From contig CP141148.1 of NCBI GenBank assembly GCA_035235625.1, forward strand, positions 8,799,001-8,863,000: a DNA stretch of 64,000 nt, written 5' to 3'. The stretch is from Saururus chinensis (lineage: Eukaryota; Streptophyta; Magnoliopsida; Piperales; Saururaceae). A program made the position numbers and the translations under genes. Of this stretch, positions 1 through 11,434 are shown in pieces; position 1 is the first letter of the stretch, and each line of letters opens with the position of its first letter. The notes under the pieces are model-generated. The model searched no databases and was not told the DNA's origin. It worked only from the letters and a program-made list of their open reading frames with translations.

Positions 1-1163
1 TGATGAACTGATGGCATGTCTCGAGTTGTAAACCTTAGTCTAGAAGGGACTAATAGGGTTTGGGATAGTCATTCGGAATCTGGCTTATAGATGAGCAAGA
101 TAGGGTTCGAGAATGGTTTCCTAAGTTTTAGCTCTATTGAGGAGCTGCTGATTTGACCGTGTAGTTGCACCTCCCCATTGGAGGGAGTTCTCTGTGAGCC
201 GGGCTCACCGCAGATCTATTGAGGATCTTTTAGTGTACACGCAATTAGGGTCGCCGACATCCTGCTTGGTTGGCGTCTCGACCACTTCATTCGAGGTGCA
301 GTTGTGGGCCATGCCCTTCCACTCCGGTCAGGTCCTTATGGGCTAGGTTGGGAGATGGCAATTCCTGGTGGATTCCATGGGCCTGGTGGATTCCAGGGTG
401 TTTCTTATCATTTGTCACTTAGGTTGACATCTGATGTGTCTGTCTGTCTTTGGGATTAGACGAGAATATTAGTTATCGAACAATGGTTCGAGAAATAATT
501 AATAACATTGATTGATATTGCTTGTTTAATTAGAACAAGTGGAACGATTAAAGGACTTGCATAAAATGTAGGTTGCTTGAAAATACTTAAGCATTGCATG
601 GGTGATGCTATGCTTCTTAGTATAGTGTAGTTTCTAGGCAGAACTACGTCTGGATCCGATCTTGTTGGAAACATTGGAGATGTTGTCTGATGAGTACGTA
701 GGCAACTAACATCGGGTGATGTTGGCCCGATCCGAAAAATACTAATAAAACCTTTTGTCCATTGGAAGCTCTTCTCCTAAAGGCGGAGATGCTCCATTGT
801 GGTTGTGGTTGTTTTGTTTGCTATGTTGCAGATTCTCCAAGCGACGACAAGTGAGACCAAGACAGGCGATCTCAAGAGGTTTCCGCATTTTTGAAACTCC
901 GATACGTAAGTGTACCTTAAACGTGAGAGTCAACTTGTTATTTATTTTCAGACGGGTGACAGACTTGTACTTAGATGGATGAGCTGGGCTTTATGAATTT
1001 TCAGATGTTAAATAATATCATATGATTTGATATTCGTATTTGTGAACCCCAGTTATCATGACCTGGATATTTAATCGAATGGTTTGTTTTGTATTTAAAG
1101 AAAAAAAAATTTACCTACCATTCAAGCTATTTAAAAATGCTTTTAAAAATCCGGGTCGTGACA
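1..1163 (-). mobile_element. Partial LTR, family A, antisense, cut by window edge
   Basis: The right edge reads GGGTCGTGACA on the plus strand, so the minus strand opens TGTCACGACCC, matching the family A LTR start TGTAACGACCC at 37293 and 19542. Around 600-740 the minus strand carries the same block (GGATCGGGCCAAC, then a TACGTA-containing stretch, GATCGGATCC and GTAGTTCTGCCTA) that lies about 220 bp inside the other family A LTRs. Here it lies about 430 bp inside, so this copy has extra sequence near its start. The rest of the element lies beyond the window. Short open frames at 456-982 are incidental. Confidence 0.6.
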
Positions 1164-2335
1164 GTTCCACCTCAAAACACATTTAAGTAAATCAAATACA
1201 TGCGATTTACAAAAATTTACAATCAATTTTCCACTTCCCCTAGCACCTTTTACCCAAAGACATGTAAACATGGATCACACGTATGCATTTGGCACTAGTC
1301 CTTAAAGCATTCCCGCTCCTCCAAAAGTCCTTGGGAGCCCATTTTAACTAATTCCGTACAATTTTCCGTTGTGCACTCAACACAAAAATAATTACCAATT
1401 TCATTATCTTGTTACCGAAACATGCAATGTCATTCCTGCCCCATGGCATAACTACTAGTGGAAAACATGTTCAAAACTCATAATAACAACAACATGGTAG
1501 TGAGTAAATTACATGTCTACACACGAAAGTTCAAAACCTTGATTTTGGTGTTGTGACTGATTTTGAATTTTGGAAAAATTAACTAGAGACATATGATGCT
1601 TATGAAATTTGGAACATAGTTAATAGACTCAATCAATTACTCCAAATTAAATTGACAATTCGATTTAACACAAAAAACTATTTAATTTCAAATTCTAGAA
1701 ATTACTGTGTAGTGCTCGAAATTCTGCAAAGTTAGATCTCAAAGAACATAAAATGGTGATAAAGACTCCAAATCAAGTAGAAATGTTTATGATGAATTGA
1801 GAACTCAGTAAATATTGCCAAGAGAATTTTGGGAGTAGTTAGATCCTATTTGAATGCAAGAAACATCCTAGAACATGAAACAACATATCTGTGAATCTCA
1901 AACAACATGGATTCCAGAAAATCTAATAATTCAAAATTAACATAAAAAATCCCCAAAAATATGAGATGAAACTAGACTCATTCAGGAACATTAATGTACT
2001 ATAGGTTAGTGCTTAGTTTTATGCAAATTTTTGTCCACCAATTCCATGTAGAAAAGACCCCAAAACTCAGTTGGACAACTAGCCAAAAGTAAACTCTAGA
2101 AAAGAATTAACTTTTCAAATGGGATAAACTCATCCAAATTTCATGAAAATTTTATGATACTTAGATGGAAGACCTGGAGCATCTTAGAGAAAATTCATCC
2201 CAAAAAGACTACTAGAAAGCCTTGAAAGAAATCGACCAATCTAGGTGTATAGTGTAAAATGAGGCAAAGACTCATGAAGTAGAAACTCTAACAAAAAGCT
2301 TACAATTTTTGTCATCAATTTACCATATGATATCA
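1164..2335. other. AT-rich DNA, left flank of giant solo LTR
   Basis: No coding pattern, RNA gene or clear repeat is visible. Together with 7385-8304 this is the sequence that was split when the 2336-7379 element inserted; the target-site duplication TATCA marks the join. It is probably older retroelement sequence, but I could not assign it. Confidence 0.4.
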
Positions 2336-2459
2336 TGTAAGGTCCCTGATTTTTCTACGATTTTTTAGGATTTTTCTGCCATTTTTCTGGTCATTTTCGG
2401 CAGGAAAATGTGATGTTTCAGCGTATGTGTATTTGTGTCTTTACCCCGTATTTATACCC

Positions 2460-4300
2460 ATAGAGTTAGGTGTGGGGCTTAGTCGCGGGCCACGGGCCTC
2501 GCTGCGTGCTTACGGCGCGAATTTTGGAGGTTCAACGCGTAACTAGTGGGTTAACGCGCATTGGGGATACGTTTGGAAAGGGAAAAAAAAAAGGAGAAAA
2601 TTCGGATCGGGATCGGGATTGCCCTATCCAGAAGCTCCTGGACTGTGAACAGTACCGCCGCCCCCCTTTCCGTCAGTCCCTCGTGCCCGGCCGCCGCCGG
2701 CCGCCGGTGGGCCAGAGGGCCGCCGCACCGGCTCCGCCCCGGCCTTGCGACGGCAGGGGAGCCGCCGTCCCGGCCCCACGGCCGCTCCGCCCCGACTTTT
2801 CCCGGTTAGCCGCCCTTCACTGTGTTTTTTGTGATTCCGCCGCCGCCGTGGGCCGGCGAGGGCCGGCCGGCCGCCCACGGCTCCGCCCTGGGCCAGCGAC
2901 GGCGGGAGGACACCCCTCCCGGCCCGGTGAGCCTCCGCTCCGCCGCCCCGTCCCAATTCCCCCTCTCTGCTCTGTTTTCACCAGAGCTATGTTTGGACGA
3001 TTTCGTGGCCGCCGGCGGCGAGCCACGGCCGGCTGTGCTCCGTCCGGCCCGGCCTTGGTCCGGCGAAGTGATTGAGCCACCCCTCCCCAGCCGATTTCGC
3101 CTCCGCCCAGCCCGCACAGTTCCGGCCTCTCCCTTTTTCACTGTTCCGAGCTCCATTCTGTTGGTTCCCTGTGTCAGTCACCATCGTGGGCTGACAACGG
3201 CCATCCAGACCCCGATTCAGCACCGCCTTGATACGGCAATGGCGAGGAGCCACTCCTCCTTGCCGTAGGGGGCCTCTGCACCGCCGCCCAGTGGATGTTT
3301 CCCCTGCCCTATTTTCCACCGGCGATCTGTTTCGTGAAACGGAGGCCGCCGGCGATGATCTATGGCCGACACGACCCCCATCCAGCCTCGCCTTGGTCCG
3401 GCGAAGAGCTATGGACCACCCTACCCAGCCCGGTTCCATCCCTTCTGCCGTCCTCTGCTCCACCCAGTCTGATTTGCGCGGTACTGTGGGTGGATTTTCC
3501 AGTGGGCTGGCGCCGCCATCGTTGGCGGGTGAGGGTGACTTGACCACCGTGGGCTCTGCTCCGGCTCGGCGATAGTGAGGGTCAGCCCCACTTGGCCCAA
3601 TTATACACTCCGCCCGGAATGGGCCACTTGTCATTGCCCTATACCGTGCGAGATGCACAGCCGCCCGCACCATGGGTATTGGTTGTGGGTGGCGATCGAC
3701 GATGTCGCCGCTTAGATTAGCCACAGCTAAGGGCCTTAGCCCTGTTGGCTTTTATGGGCCTTGAGTCGCCTCATTTCAGCCCTCTCCCCCGCCCTTTGGG
3801 CCGCGTGCGCATGTAGCCACGTGTATACTACTGGGTTTAGGCGCCGCATTCGTGCCGCCTAACCATCGGTTGGCTTTGCCACCGAGTGGAGTTGACCACT
3901 AGAGCCGTCCTCCACCACCTCTCCTTTATTCTTGAGCGTTGCCCCACGCTCTCCGCTCGTATGTGGGCCTTTGTTGACAGAAATCGTCGCCGTTGGGTGC
4001 TGTCCACGGCCGATTTCGATGTCTTTGTGGCTGGCTGTGCACGTTTTAGCCACCAGCCGATCTTCAGTGTACACCATCGACCTATGGTCGCACCGCCACA
4101 TAGGTTGGCACTATATTTCTCCCGGCCGCCCTAGTGTGCCGCCATGGATCGCGGGTTTTACCGCATTGATTTCTGACACTCTGTTTGGTCGTGATAGTTC
4201 CAGCGCTTCCTAAAATCCTCGGGACAACAGCTCTCTCATCCATGCAACGGTTTTGACCGCCAACTCCGCCGCCGACGCCACCACCGTCGTGTGCTCGCCA
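2460..4300. other. GC-rich block inside the giant LTR
   Basis: Base composition changes sharply to CpG- and GCC-rich sequence. Open frames up to 245 codons occur on both strands (for example 2987-3724 minus, 2470-3075 plus), as expected where AT-rich stop codons are rare. The translations are low-complexity P/R/A/G-rich with no domain. Phrases such as CTTGGTCCGGCGAAG recur near 3053 and 3393, so the block is itself loosely repetitive. It probably belongs to the regulatory part of the LTR; I see no evidence for a gene. Confidence 0.55.
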
Positions 4301-4494
4301 TCGAACATCATGATTACGAGGTAGGGGAGCTTTGAACTCGTAAATTCATGAAGCATGCTTTGAATGAGTAGCAGCATGCTAGGATTGTATGATTCCATGC
4401 TTGGATGTAAGTAACGATCTGATTGCATGATGTGCGTGTAAGCATGATTGTATGGTATGATTGATATGCATGAGATGTATGCACGTTTTATGGG

Positions 4495-4735
4495 TGTGGA
4501 TTATGTATGCACTAGCGATGGCTAGCAAATATGTCAGTATGCTACGTATGTGTTATGCCTGTGCTAGTGATGGCTAGCGTGCATGGTTGGAGTATGTATG
4601 TATGCATATGCTAGTGATGGCTAGCGTGCATGTTTGAAGTATGTATGAATGTTTGTGCATGTGCTAGTGATGGCTAGCGTGCATGTTTGACGTGTGTATG
4701 CATGTGCTAGTGATGACTAGCGTGCATGTTTGTAA
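4495..4735. repeat. Tandem repeat, about 55-bp unit, about 5 copies
   Basis: The core GTGCTAGTGATGGCTAGCGT recurs at irregular 45-60 bp spacing, separated by TATGTATG-rich DNA. It lies inside the giant LTR. Confidence 0.75.
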
Positions 4736-5127
4736 GTTAGGTATGTATGACCGTATGTGTATGTTGTACATATGTGTGAGACATACGTATGTATGATGGC
4801 TTTTGCCGATGATGTGGTTATGTGTAAGTGTATGTGGGCAGAGGTATGGGCGATGGACAGTAAGAGGTGACAGAGGCTTTGTCTGGATTTGGATACAGTT
4901 ATGTAAGCGTATGACAGAGGATAAGAGCATGATGGGAAAGGATTAGAATGGATCAGTTTGGGGTGGATTGTATGTTGGGTGATTGTCAGACAGTAAGAGT
5001 GTTCATAATTGTACAAGCATAACGTACAGATTATGAAGTGAAAATAAGTATAATAAGTGAGATATAAGTAAGAGGGCGACAACTGGGTTGGCTCTGAGGA
5101 GCATTATTTGAGGATGTCAGTGTAAGC

Positions 5128-5332
5128 TGATTTGGCCATAAGATGGATGGCGAAGTGTAAGACTGTAAGGGTTTGTTGTACGATGAGTTTTGTCCATGAT
5201 GTGGACAGGTAAGTGAAGTCTGCTGCCACTAGTGATTTGGCCATAAGATGGATGGCGAAGTGTAAGACTGTAAGGGTTTGTTGTACGATGAGTTTTGTCC
5301 ATGATGTGGACAGGTAAGTGAAGTCTGCTGCC
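5128..5332. repeat. Direct duplication, 105-bp unit
   Basis: The segment starting TGATTTGGCCATAAGATGG at 5128 repeats almost perfectly from 5233 to 5332. The near-identity of the two units suggests a recent local duplication. Confidence 0.9.
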
Positions 5333-5585
5333 CCGACAAACTAGGGTTCGGATCGGGCTCAGCTTCAATTTGACCAGTCGAGGACTGTGAGTTTGTGTGG
5401 CATAATTGTACCGCATAATTTACTTAATTCAAACTTGAATTATAAGCATAGCTAATGATAGCGTTGTGAGTTTGAGACCTGAGGGTTCGACGGATTAAGT
5501 TCCGTATTTGAGCTGGCCACTAGTGAGTCGGCCGAGCATTTATCATGTCTTGCCATGGTGTTTATCCTGCGGGATGTTGTCTGTG

Positions 5586-5830
5586 TGCTATGTAGAGCAC
5601 CGGACGTCTGATGCTCTGCTGAGAGCGACTTTGTTTCGATTTGGTCTGCGTGCTATATAAGCCCAGACGTTTGATGCTCTGTTGAAAGCGATGTATGTTT
5701 CTGACTTTGTCTGCGTGCTGTATGAAGCCCAGATGTCTGATGCTCTGCTAAGAGCGACGTATGTTTCTGATTTGGTATGTGTGCTGTGTAAGCCCAGATG
5801 TTTGATGCTCTGTTGAGAGCGTTGTATGTT
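5586..5830. repeat. Tandem repeat, about 60-bp unit, about 4 copies
   Basis: Each unit contains TGATGCTCTG followed by AGAGCG and then TAAGCCCAGA or a close variant. It is followed at 5826-5890 by about three copies of a 24-bp unit containing GTTTCTGCCCAAG. Confidence 0.75.
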
Positions 5831-5900
5831 TCCGCCCAAGAGTGGCACTGTATGTTTCTGCCCAAGTGGCACTGTATGTTTTCTGCCCAAGAGTGGCAAT

Positions 5901-6075
5901 GGCACTATAAGACCCATTATGGTGGGTAATTCTCTGGCACTATAAGACCCATTATGGTGGGCAATTCTCTGGCACTATAAGACCCATTATGGTGGGCAAT
6001 TCTATGGCACTATAAGACCCATTATGGTGGGCGATTCTTTGGCACTATAAGACCCATTATGGTGGGCAACTGTAT
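5901..6075. repeat. Tandem repeat, 35-bp unit, 5 copies
   Basis: Copies start at 5901, 5936, 5971, 6006 and 6041, each opening GGCACTATAAGACCCATTAT and differing at only a few bases. Confidence 0.9.
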
Positions 6076-6329
6076 GACCCCTTATGTGTGGGTGTTTATG
6101 TTTGCGCGCTCAGGTAAGTAGTATCATGGATCTACTCTTACCTGTTTGATCCAGTGCCCCATGAGCATTGGTGTGCCTTACCTTCGGAAAAGTCCATGGC
6201 GTCTAGTCACTCCCCGGAGGTTAAGGTGTTGCCCCAGTGGCATTCTTTTCCTTTTCGACGGTGGAGCTTATTAGTTGTAATGAGCTTCAGTGGTCGTTGA
6301 TATGTGTACGATTATGTGTATGAGTACGA

Positions 6330-6490
6330 ATGTATGAGTGTGAGTACGACTGTATGTGTATGAGCAGGACTGTAGAGTGTGTATGAGCAGGACTGTAAGA
6401 GTGTGTATGAGCAGGACTGTAAGAGTGTGTATGAGCAGGACTGTAAGTGTATGAGTATGAGCACGACTGTAAGAGTATGAGTACGATTGT
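6330..6490. repeat. Tandem repeat, about 24-bp unit, 5-6 copies
   Basis: The unit TGTATGAGCAGGACTGTAAG recurs from 6350 to 6445, with degenerate GAGTACGA variants on either side. The Y/S/T/H-rich minus-strand frames at 6271-6778 come from this repetition. Confidence 0.8.
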
Positions 6491-7384
6491 GAGAATATGT
6501 TTCTGAGTAAGACAGTAAGTATGATTTTGTGCAGACTGTACGAGTAAGGTCGTACGAGTCTGATTGTACGAGCAAGGTCGTACCTGTATGGGTAAGTTGT
6601 ATGAGTGAGCATATGATTGTACGAGTAAGGTCGTACAAGTATGCGTATGATGTATGAGTATGTGTACGGTGGTACGAGTAAGTTGTATGACCCTGGATAA
6701 GGGTGTTTGTGTAAGTTGATTGGATATTATGATTTTGGCACGATGGTGCCTTTGGTATGATCGTATGCGTTTGAGCATGTTATGATTATGTTATGTTGAC
6801 TGCTTCATGTTTGAGTTACATGACGCATGTATTATGAACTTATGGAGTTCACCGTTTGGGATTTCCCCTACTGGGTATTTTCCTACTGAGTATGAAAATA
6901 CTCACCCTACTTCTTTTAGCCCCGTTGTACAGGAGGCTTTGCAGGTTGTGCGGAGAGCTTCTGGAGATGGACGCTCGTTTCAGCGGTGGATTGATTCCCG
7001 TTGACTCAGGTATCTGCTTCACTCTTGGCGAGTTTATTTGTGCCACGATCTCCTGTATTGGGTGAGACGAGAAGTTAGATGTTTATTTAGGACTTTCATT
7101 TGGATGAGTCGGTGGACTGTTATGGGACTTGTACTCAGGGATGTCTGGGAGTGATTTGTATTTAAAAGTCTATGATCATAGCAAATTTATTCGTATGTGT
7201 GTTTTTGGGTAGCGCCTGAGGATATTTGATTTGACAGTACGATGTTTAACCGTATGATGTTTTAAATTATAAAATGTTTATACAGGTTTTGATTTTGTCG
7301 TTTTGACTCCGATTTATGGAAAGAAAAAAAATTTTCTATGAGTTTTAAGAAAAAGGGATGAAAAATCTCGGGCGTTACATATCA

Positions 7385-8304
7385 ACAACCACATTATTCA
7401 TCAACATGAACATAGACTCTAAGTCAACCACCAAAATCATTGAAAAAACTTTTCAAATCAATCCATGACAATATAACATAAAAACATATGTCAAAATCAT
7501 AATTTTATGCATATAGATTGAAACCCGCATCTTCATGCTTTCAAACAATCATTAAAAAACACCACAAGGATGTAAATCAACAAGTGTGGATCACTTACCT
7601 CTCAAGTAGATCCTCAAAAACTTGAAATCAAACAAAAAAGACTCCTTGCACAAACCCTAAGTTAAGAATTAAAACCCTATGGAATCAAACAATAAAACTA
7701 CACCAATTCACCAAAATCAAAGAAAAATCAATTTCCCTTACATTGAGATGAATTTCTAACACCCAAACAACCTCCTTATAAGACAGCCAAGCTGATAAGA
7801 GATCCAATTTGATACTCCAATCATGGTGAATAACAAATCAAGGCTTCTCTAGATGTGTTAATGGTGTAATTCTCTACAAACAAAGCAAAATAATAGAAAT
7901 AGAAGAAGGGGAAACAAGAGAGATAACAGGGAACAAGGGAGGAGATAGAGGAGAGAAAAAGAGAGAGAGAGGGGATGGAATAGATAGAGGTGGGGGTGTG
8001 GGGGTTGGTATTTAAAGGGATTTTGGTTTCCTTATTACCTTTCCAACTTCCATAAGGACTTCTCTTGCCAATTACCTCTCCTTATCTAGGAATCATTTAA
8101 CCAATCAACAATCAATATACCAATTTGCTGAAAATCTAACCATATTTAGAAGGACTCTTAGCTATCCTCTCATATTGGAACCTCAACCCTACTTGGCTAA
8201 GGATTGCCTCGCGTACCCATTTAATCACCTACCCTATTTTTGTGTAATTGAAAGGAAATTTAACACACTCAATTCCTAATTTAAGATAAAATCAAGGGTG
8301 TTAT
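7385..8304. other. AT-rich DNA, degenerate LTR-like tail
   Basis: This is the right flank of the giant solo LTR. It contains a phrase (CACTTACCTCTCAAGTAGATC, then an AAACCCTAAG stretch) that loosely resembles the 3' part of the family B LTR near 15530. It ends GGGTGTTATA, close to the GGGTGTTACA end common in plant LTRs. The matching start was not found. No gene is visible. Confidence 0.35.
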
Positions 8305-9500
8305 AGATTGAGCCAACATTGCTAAGATGTTAGTTTCCGACTTACTTATTAGATAATATCTCTAATGTTACTTCTAATAAGAATGGATCTGGACATAGTT
8401 TTGCCTAGTAGCTAACACCATCTCATGAAGCATAACATCATATATTCAATAATGTGTTTTCAACCAACACACATTAATTATCTCACAACTCTTTATTCAA
8501 TAATTAATAAACTCATCTAATCATAAAGACAAAATAGAAATACTCATATTTCCCTAATCATGTGTATAGTGTATCAAAACATGCATCTTATGATTCTATT
8601 ATCATGCTTTTTCAAATATAAAGAACATATTAAATAAAGATGCACACACATGTCAAAGTCGATGTAAAAAATATAATAGTTGACAAATAACCATAAGTTA
8701 AATATTCTAAACGTTGAATAGACCGACTAACACATCATTCACAAAATCCGACAAATAACAAGAAGTTGAATGGACAACAAATGAATCATCCAAATAATCC
8801 TATAAATATATCATTCACATAATGTTGTTGATACCAAAGTGACATACACCCTTGCTCATAGGGCAGCAGGATTAGAAAAAAAGAGGGTTTTCCTATGATA
8901 CCTCAATTCATGAGCACATCAAATTGCTCAATAAGCAGTATCTAGGAGTAATAACTCTAATATCTCATAGTTTTCTTACCATAGAACTAACTACCCATAG
9001 TGTTTGATAACCCTTAGGAGTAATAAATCCAATAGTTCCTAATTTGCCTACCAAAGAAGTACCCTTAGAGTCCTAAGACCCAAAACCTTTGTAAAACTTA
9101 GCAAAGGATCACAAAGACATTAAAAATCCTTTAATTATTAACAGAAATGGGAATCACATCTCAAGTGGGTTCCAACCTAGAGTTAAGTGGAATAGAAATG
9201 CCATATTGACTTTCATTGTACTTTATTAATTATTTAAATTTCAAAACTATTTTTAAACTTCTGAGGGTCTTATCTTCTTCTCACAAACTCGGATTCGCGC
9301 ATCTTTAGTACCATTACAAAGCTCTCAACAAGCCCTATCTAATGAGCCCCATATGAATTAGTTTTCTCCAGCTTTTTTGGATGGGTGTCATATGGTGGCC
9401 TAATCTACTTAAATTAAACAGGTAAATTAACCTACCAAAAATTAAGGTCAAAAAAGAGATAGAGCAAAGAAAAACCCGTTCGACCTTATGGGCATGCTTG
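8305..9500 (+). mobile_element. Degenerate family A LTR
   Basis: Positions 8310-8470 match, in plus orientation, the GGATCGGGCCAAC...AGTTCTGCCTA block of the LTRs at 37.5 and 19.8 kb. Positions 9285-9350 (CGGATTCGCGCATCTTTAGT, then TCAACAAGCCC) match the distal block of the same LTRs at 20970 and 39620. Order and orientation are kept but identity is clearly lower, so this is an older copy. Neither end has a recognisable boundary or TSD. 9500-9898 shows nothing I can assign. Confidence 0.5.
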
Positions 9501-11434
9501 TCGCAAAAAAAAAGCGCTAAATTGAGGGAACTGGGGAAGTTCTTGATGATTGTCGATACAAGTCAAACATGGTGTTAGCAGGCATCAAGTGTTGCATTGA
9601 CATGGAACTGGAACTAGAAGCTTATTGTGTCGACAATGAACAGGAAGCTGATTCAGAAGGATTCTAAAGAAGAGGTGAATGTTATCTTGAGGTAGGTGGT
9701 TTTATGATTTTGATGAATGCTTGATGACAGGGATCATTGATTCATGAGGATTTTGGTTGGCTTATATGTGTTTAAATTATTCATGTATACATGTTCTCCA
9801 TGATAAGAATATTGTATGCAAAGATGTATATAATAAGGAACTATTTGGGTTGATTCTACTGTTGGAGTGAGATGGGGTGTAGAAGTATGAGATGACTTTG
9901 TCACACCCCGGTATACGCTACCCCTGAACCATACCCGGTCCAAAGAGGAAGTTGCACGTGGCGCGATGAAGTATAGTTGGATTGCGGAAGACTTAACCGA
10001 TCCTTGGGTATAAACACTATGGAGTTGTGCACATATACTTTGTACAAAAGCAAAATGAGCAAAGAAAATGACTACTTAATCAAAGTATTAGTCCACTCAA
10101 ACCCACTAACTTAATCATAAACAAGCCGACACATGTCTAAAATAAGTCTAAGCCAACAATGGCTAATAAGAGTCTAAAGTGTAATCTCAACAAGACATAA
10201 ATAAGCTAACATAAAAGTCATCATCTCTATGAATCCCTTCTCAATGATCAGCGTCAACCACATGCTCCACATAGAGCCCATCCGAACAACCTGCATGGCA
10301 TGACATGCAGCCCCAAAACAAAACACAAACAAAGAGGGGTGAGCCAAAGCTTAACAAGGGTTTTAATATGAAAAGTAAATTCATAATGGTCATACATGCA
10401 TAATCAACATAACAATCATCACATAATCAAACACTATGCCCATTCATCATGGAATAATCTCATAAACCTATGCTACATGTGCATCATGTCATAATTTATA
10501 TTCCATAAGCATCTACTTATGTCACCTATATATCATGCTATATATATAACATATTTTATCAACACATATTCATGTCATCTGCATATTATGTTATAACTCA
10601 CATTCTATAAGCACATATCATACCACTTGTGTATCATGAGTTCAACCATAGCTCATAACACTTATACACTTCATGTGTGAACATATGTCATTATCACAAC
10701 TTGCATGAATCACTTCTCAACATAAAATCATGCATAATTATTTCTCAATAAAAACATTCATCCTACAACATCAAGTGCATCAACTACACACCATCCTGCT
10801 ACAGCTACAAGCGAGCTGGGCTTTGGCGAGCCAAGAGTATGTCCGAGCCCGACCCTAAACAAAAATGGAAAAAAAAAACCTGGCCCGGCCCGATGTTCAT
10901 TATTAAAAAGCCGACCCAACCCGTCCCGGCCCAATGTTCGGGCTCGGGTTGGGCCACGGGATTTTTATATATTAAAATGTATTTATTTCTTCATTAAAAA
11001 ATTTGCCTTCACTGCATTTACTAATTCAAAGTAGAGCCTCATACATAAATTTACATTATAATAAAGCTTCACTTGGTGTGGACAAATTAAGAACACAACA
11101 AATGTTCTTTGAACATTTTATTCATAAATTATGCAATTCAAATATAGTACAAAAAAATAGTACATTCAAGTCAATCTCAGCCAGATTATTTACCACAAAA
11201 AGAAAAGAATAAGTAAACATACCTGATAGTTGATACCTCAATTATGGACTTCAATTGTCTCATTAATGTTGTTGATCTCATCATCCATATCACAAAAGGA
11301 CCCAACCACCTTCTTACCATGCAACCAATCATGTGTACAAATCAACCATTCAACTGTCTCAAGTAGAAGAGAACTCCTATATTAAGATAGAACTCGTCCA
11401 CTAGTACTAAAGGTTGACTCTGAAGCAAGTGTAG

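Larger units (their letters stand above)
2336..7379. mobile_element. Giant (5,044 bp) solo LTR with exact TSD
   Basis: The left end reads TGTAAGGTCCCTGATTTTTC and the right end, reverse-complemented, reads TGTAACGCCCGAGATTTTTC. The ends are therefore TG...CA with an imperfect inverted repeat of about 20 bp. The five bases before (2331-2335) and after (7380-7384) are both TATCA, an exact target-site duplication as made by LTR-retrotransposon integrase. No polyprotein, primer-binding site or second LTR lies inside, so it reads as one LTR left by recombination. Inside are a GC-rich block (2460-4300) and at least five separate tandem-repeat arrays (4495-6490). A TATA-like GGTATAAATACG on the minus strand near 2450 suggests minus orientation with a long repeat-filled U3, but orientation is not settled. 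LTRs of several kb are known for plant Ty3/gypsy lineages such as Tekay/Del and Ogre; the lineage here is inference. Confidence 0.85.

Noticed and set aside
2470-3724. Overlapping open frames up to 245 codons on both strands
   Set aside because: GC-rich, low-complexity P/R/G/A translations open on both strands inside a solo LTR. No domain and no consistent start.
4664-5082. His/Thr/Tyr-rich minus-strand frames
   Set aside because: Produced by TATG/GTATG-rich tandem repeats in the giant LTR.
4495-6075. CRISPR-like array
   Set aside because: Units are adjacent or imperfectly spaced tandem repeats without unique spacers of constant size, in plant nuclear DNA.
6271-6778. Ser/Tyr/His-rich minus frames of 108-163 codons
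   Set aside because: Three overlapping frames over a 24-bp repeat array; not coding.
1-9500. Reading the family A LTRs at 1-1163 and 8305-9500 as the two LTRs of one element
   Set aside because: They are in opposite orientations and have different divergence, so they cannot be an LTR pair.
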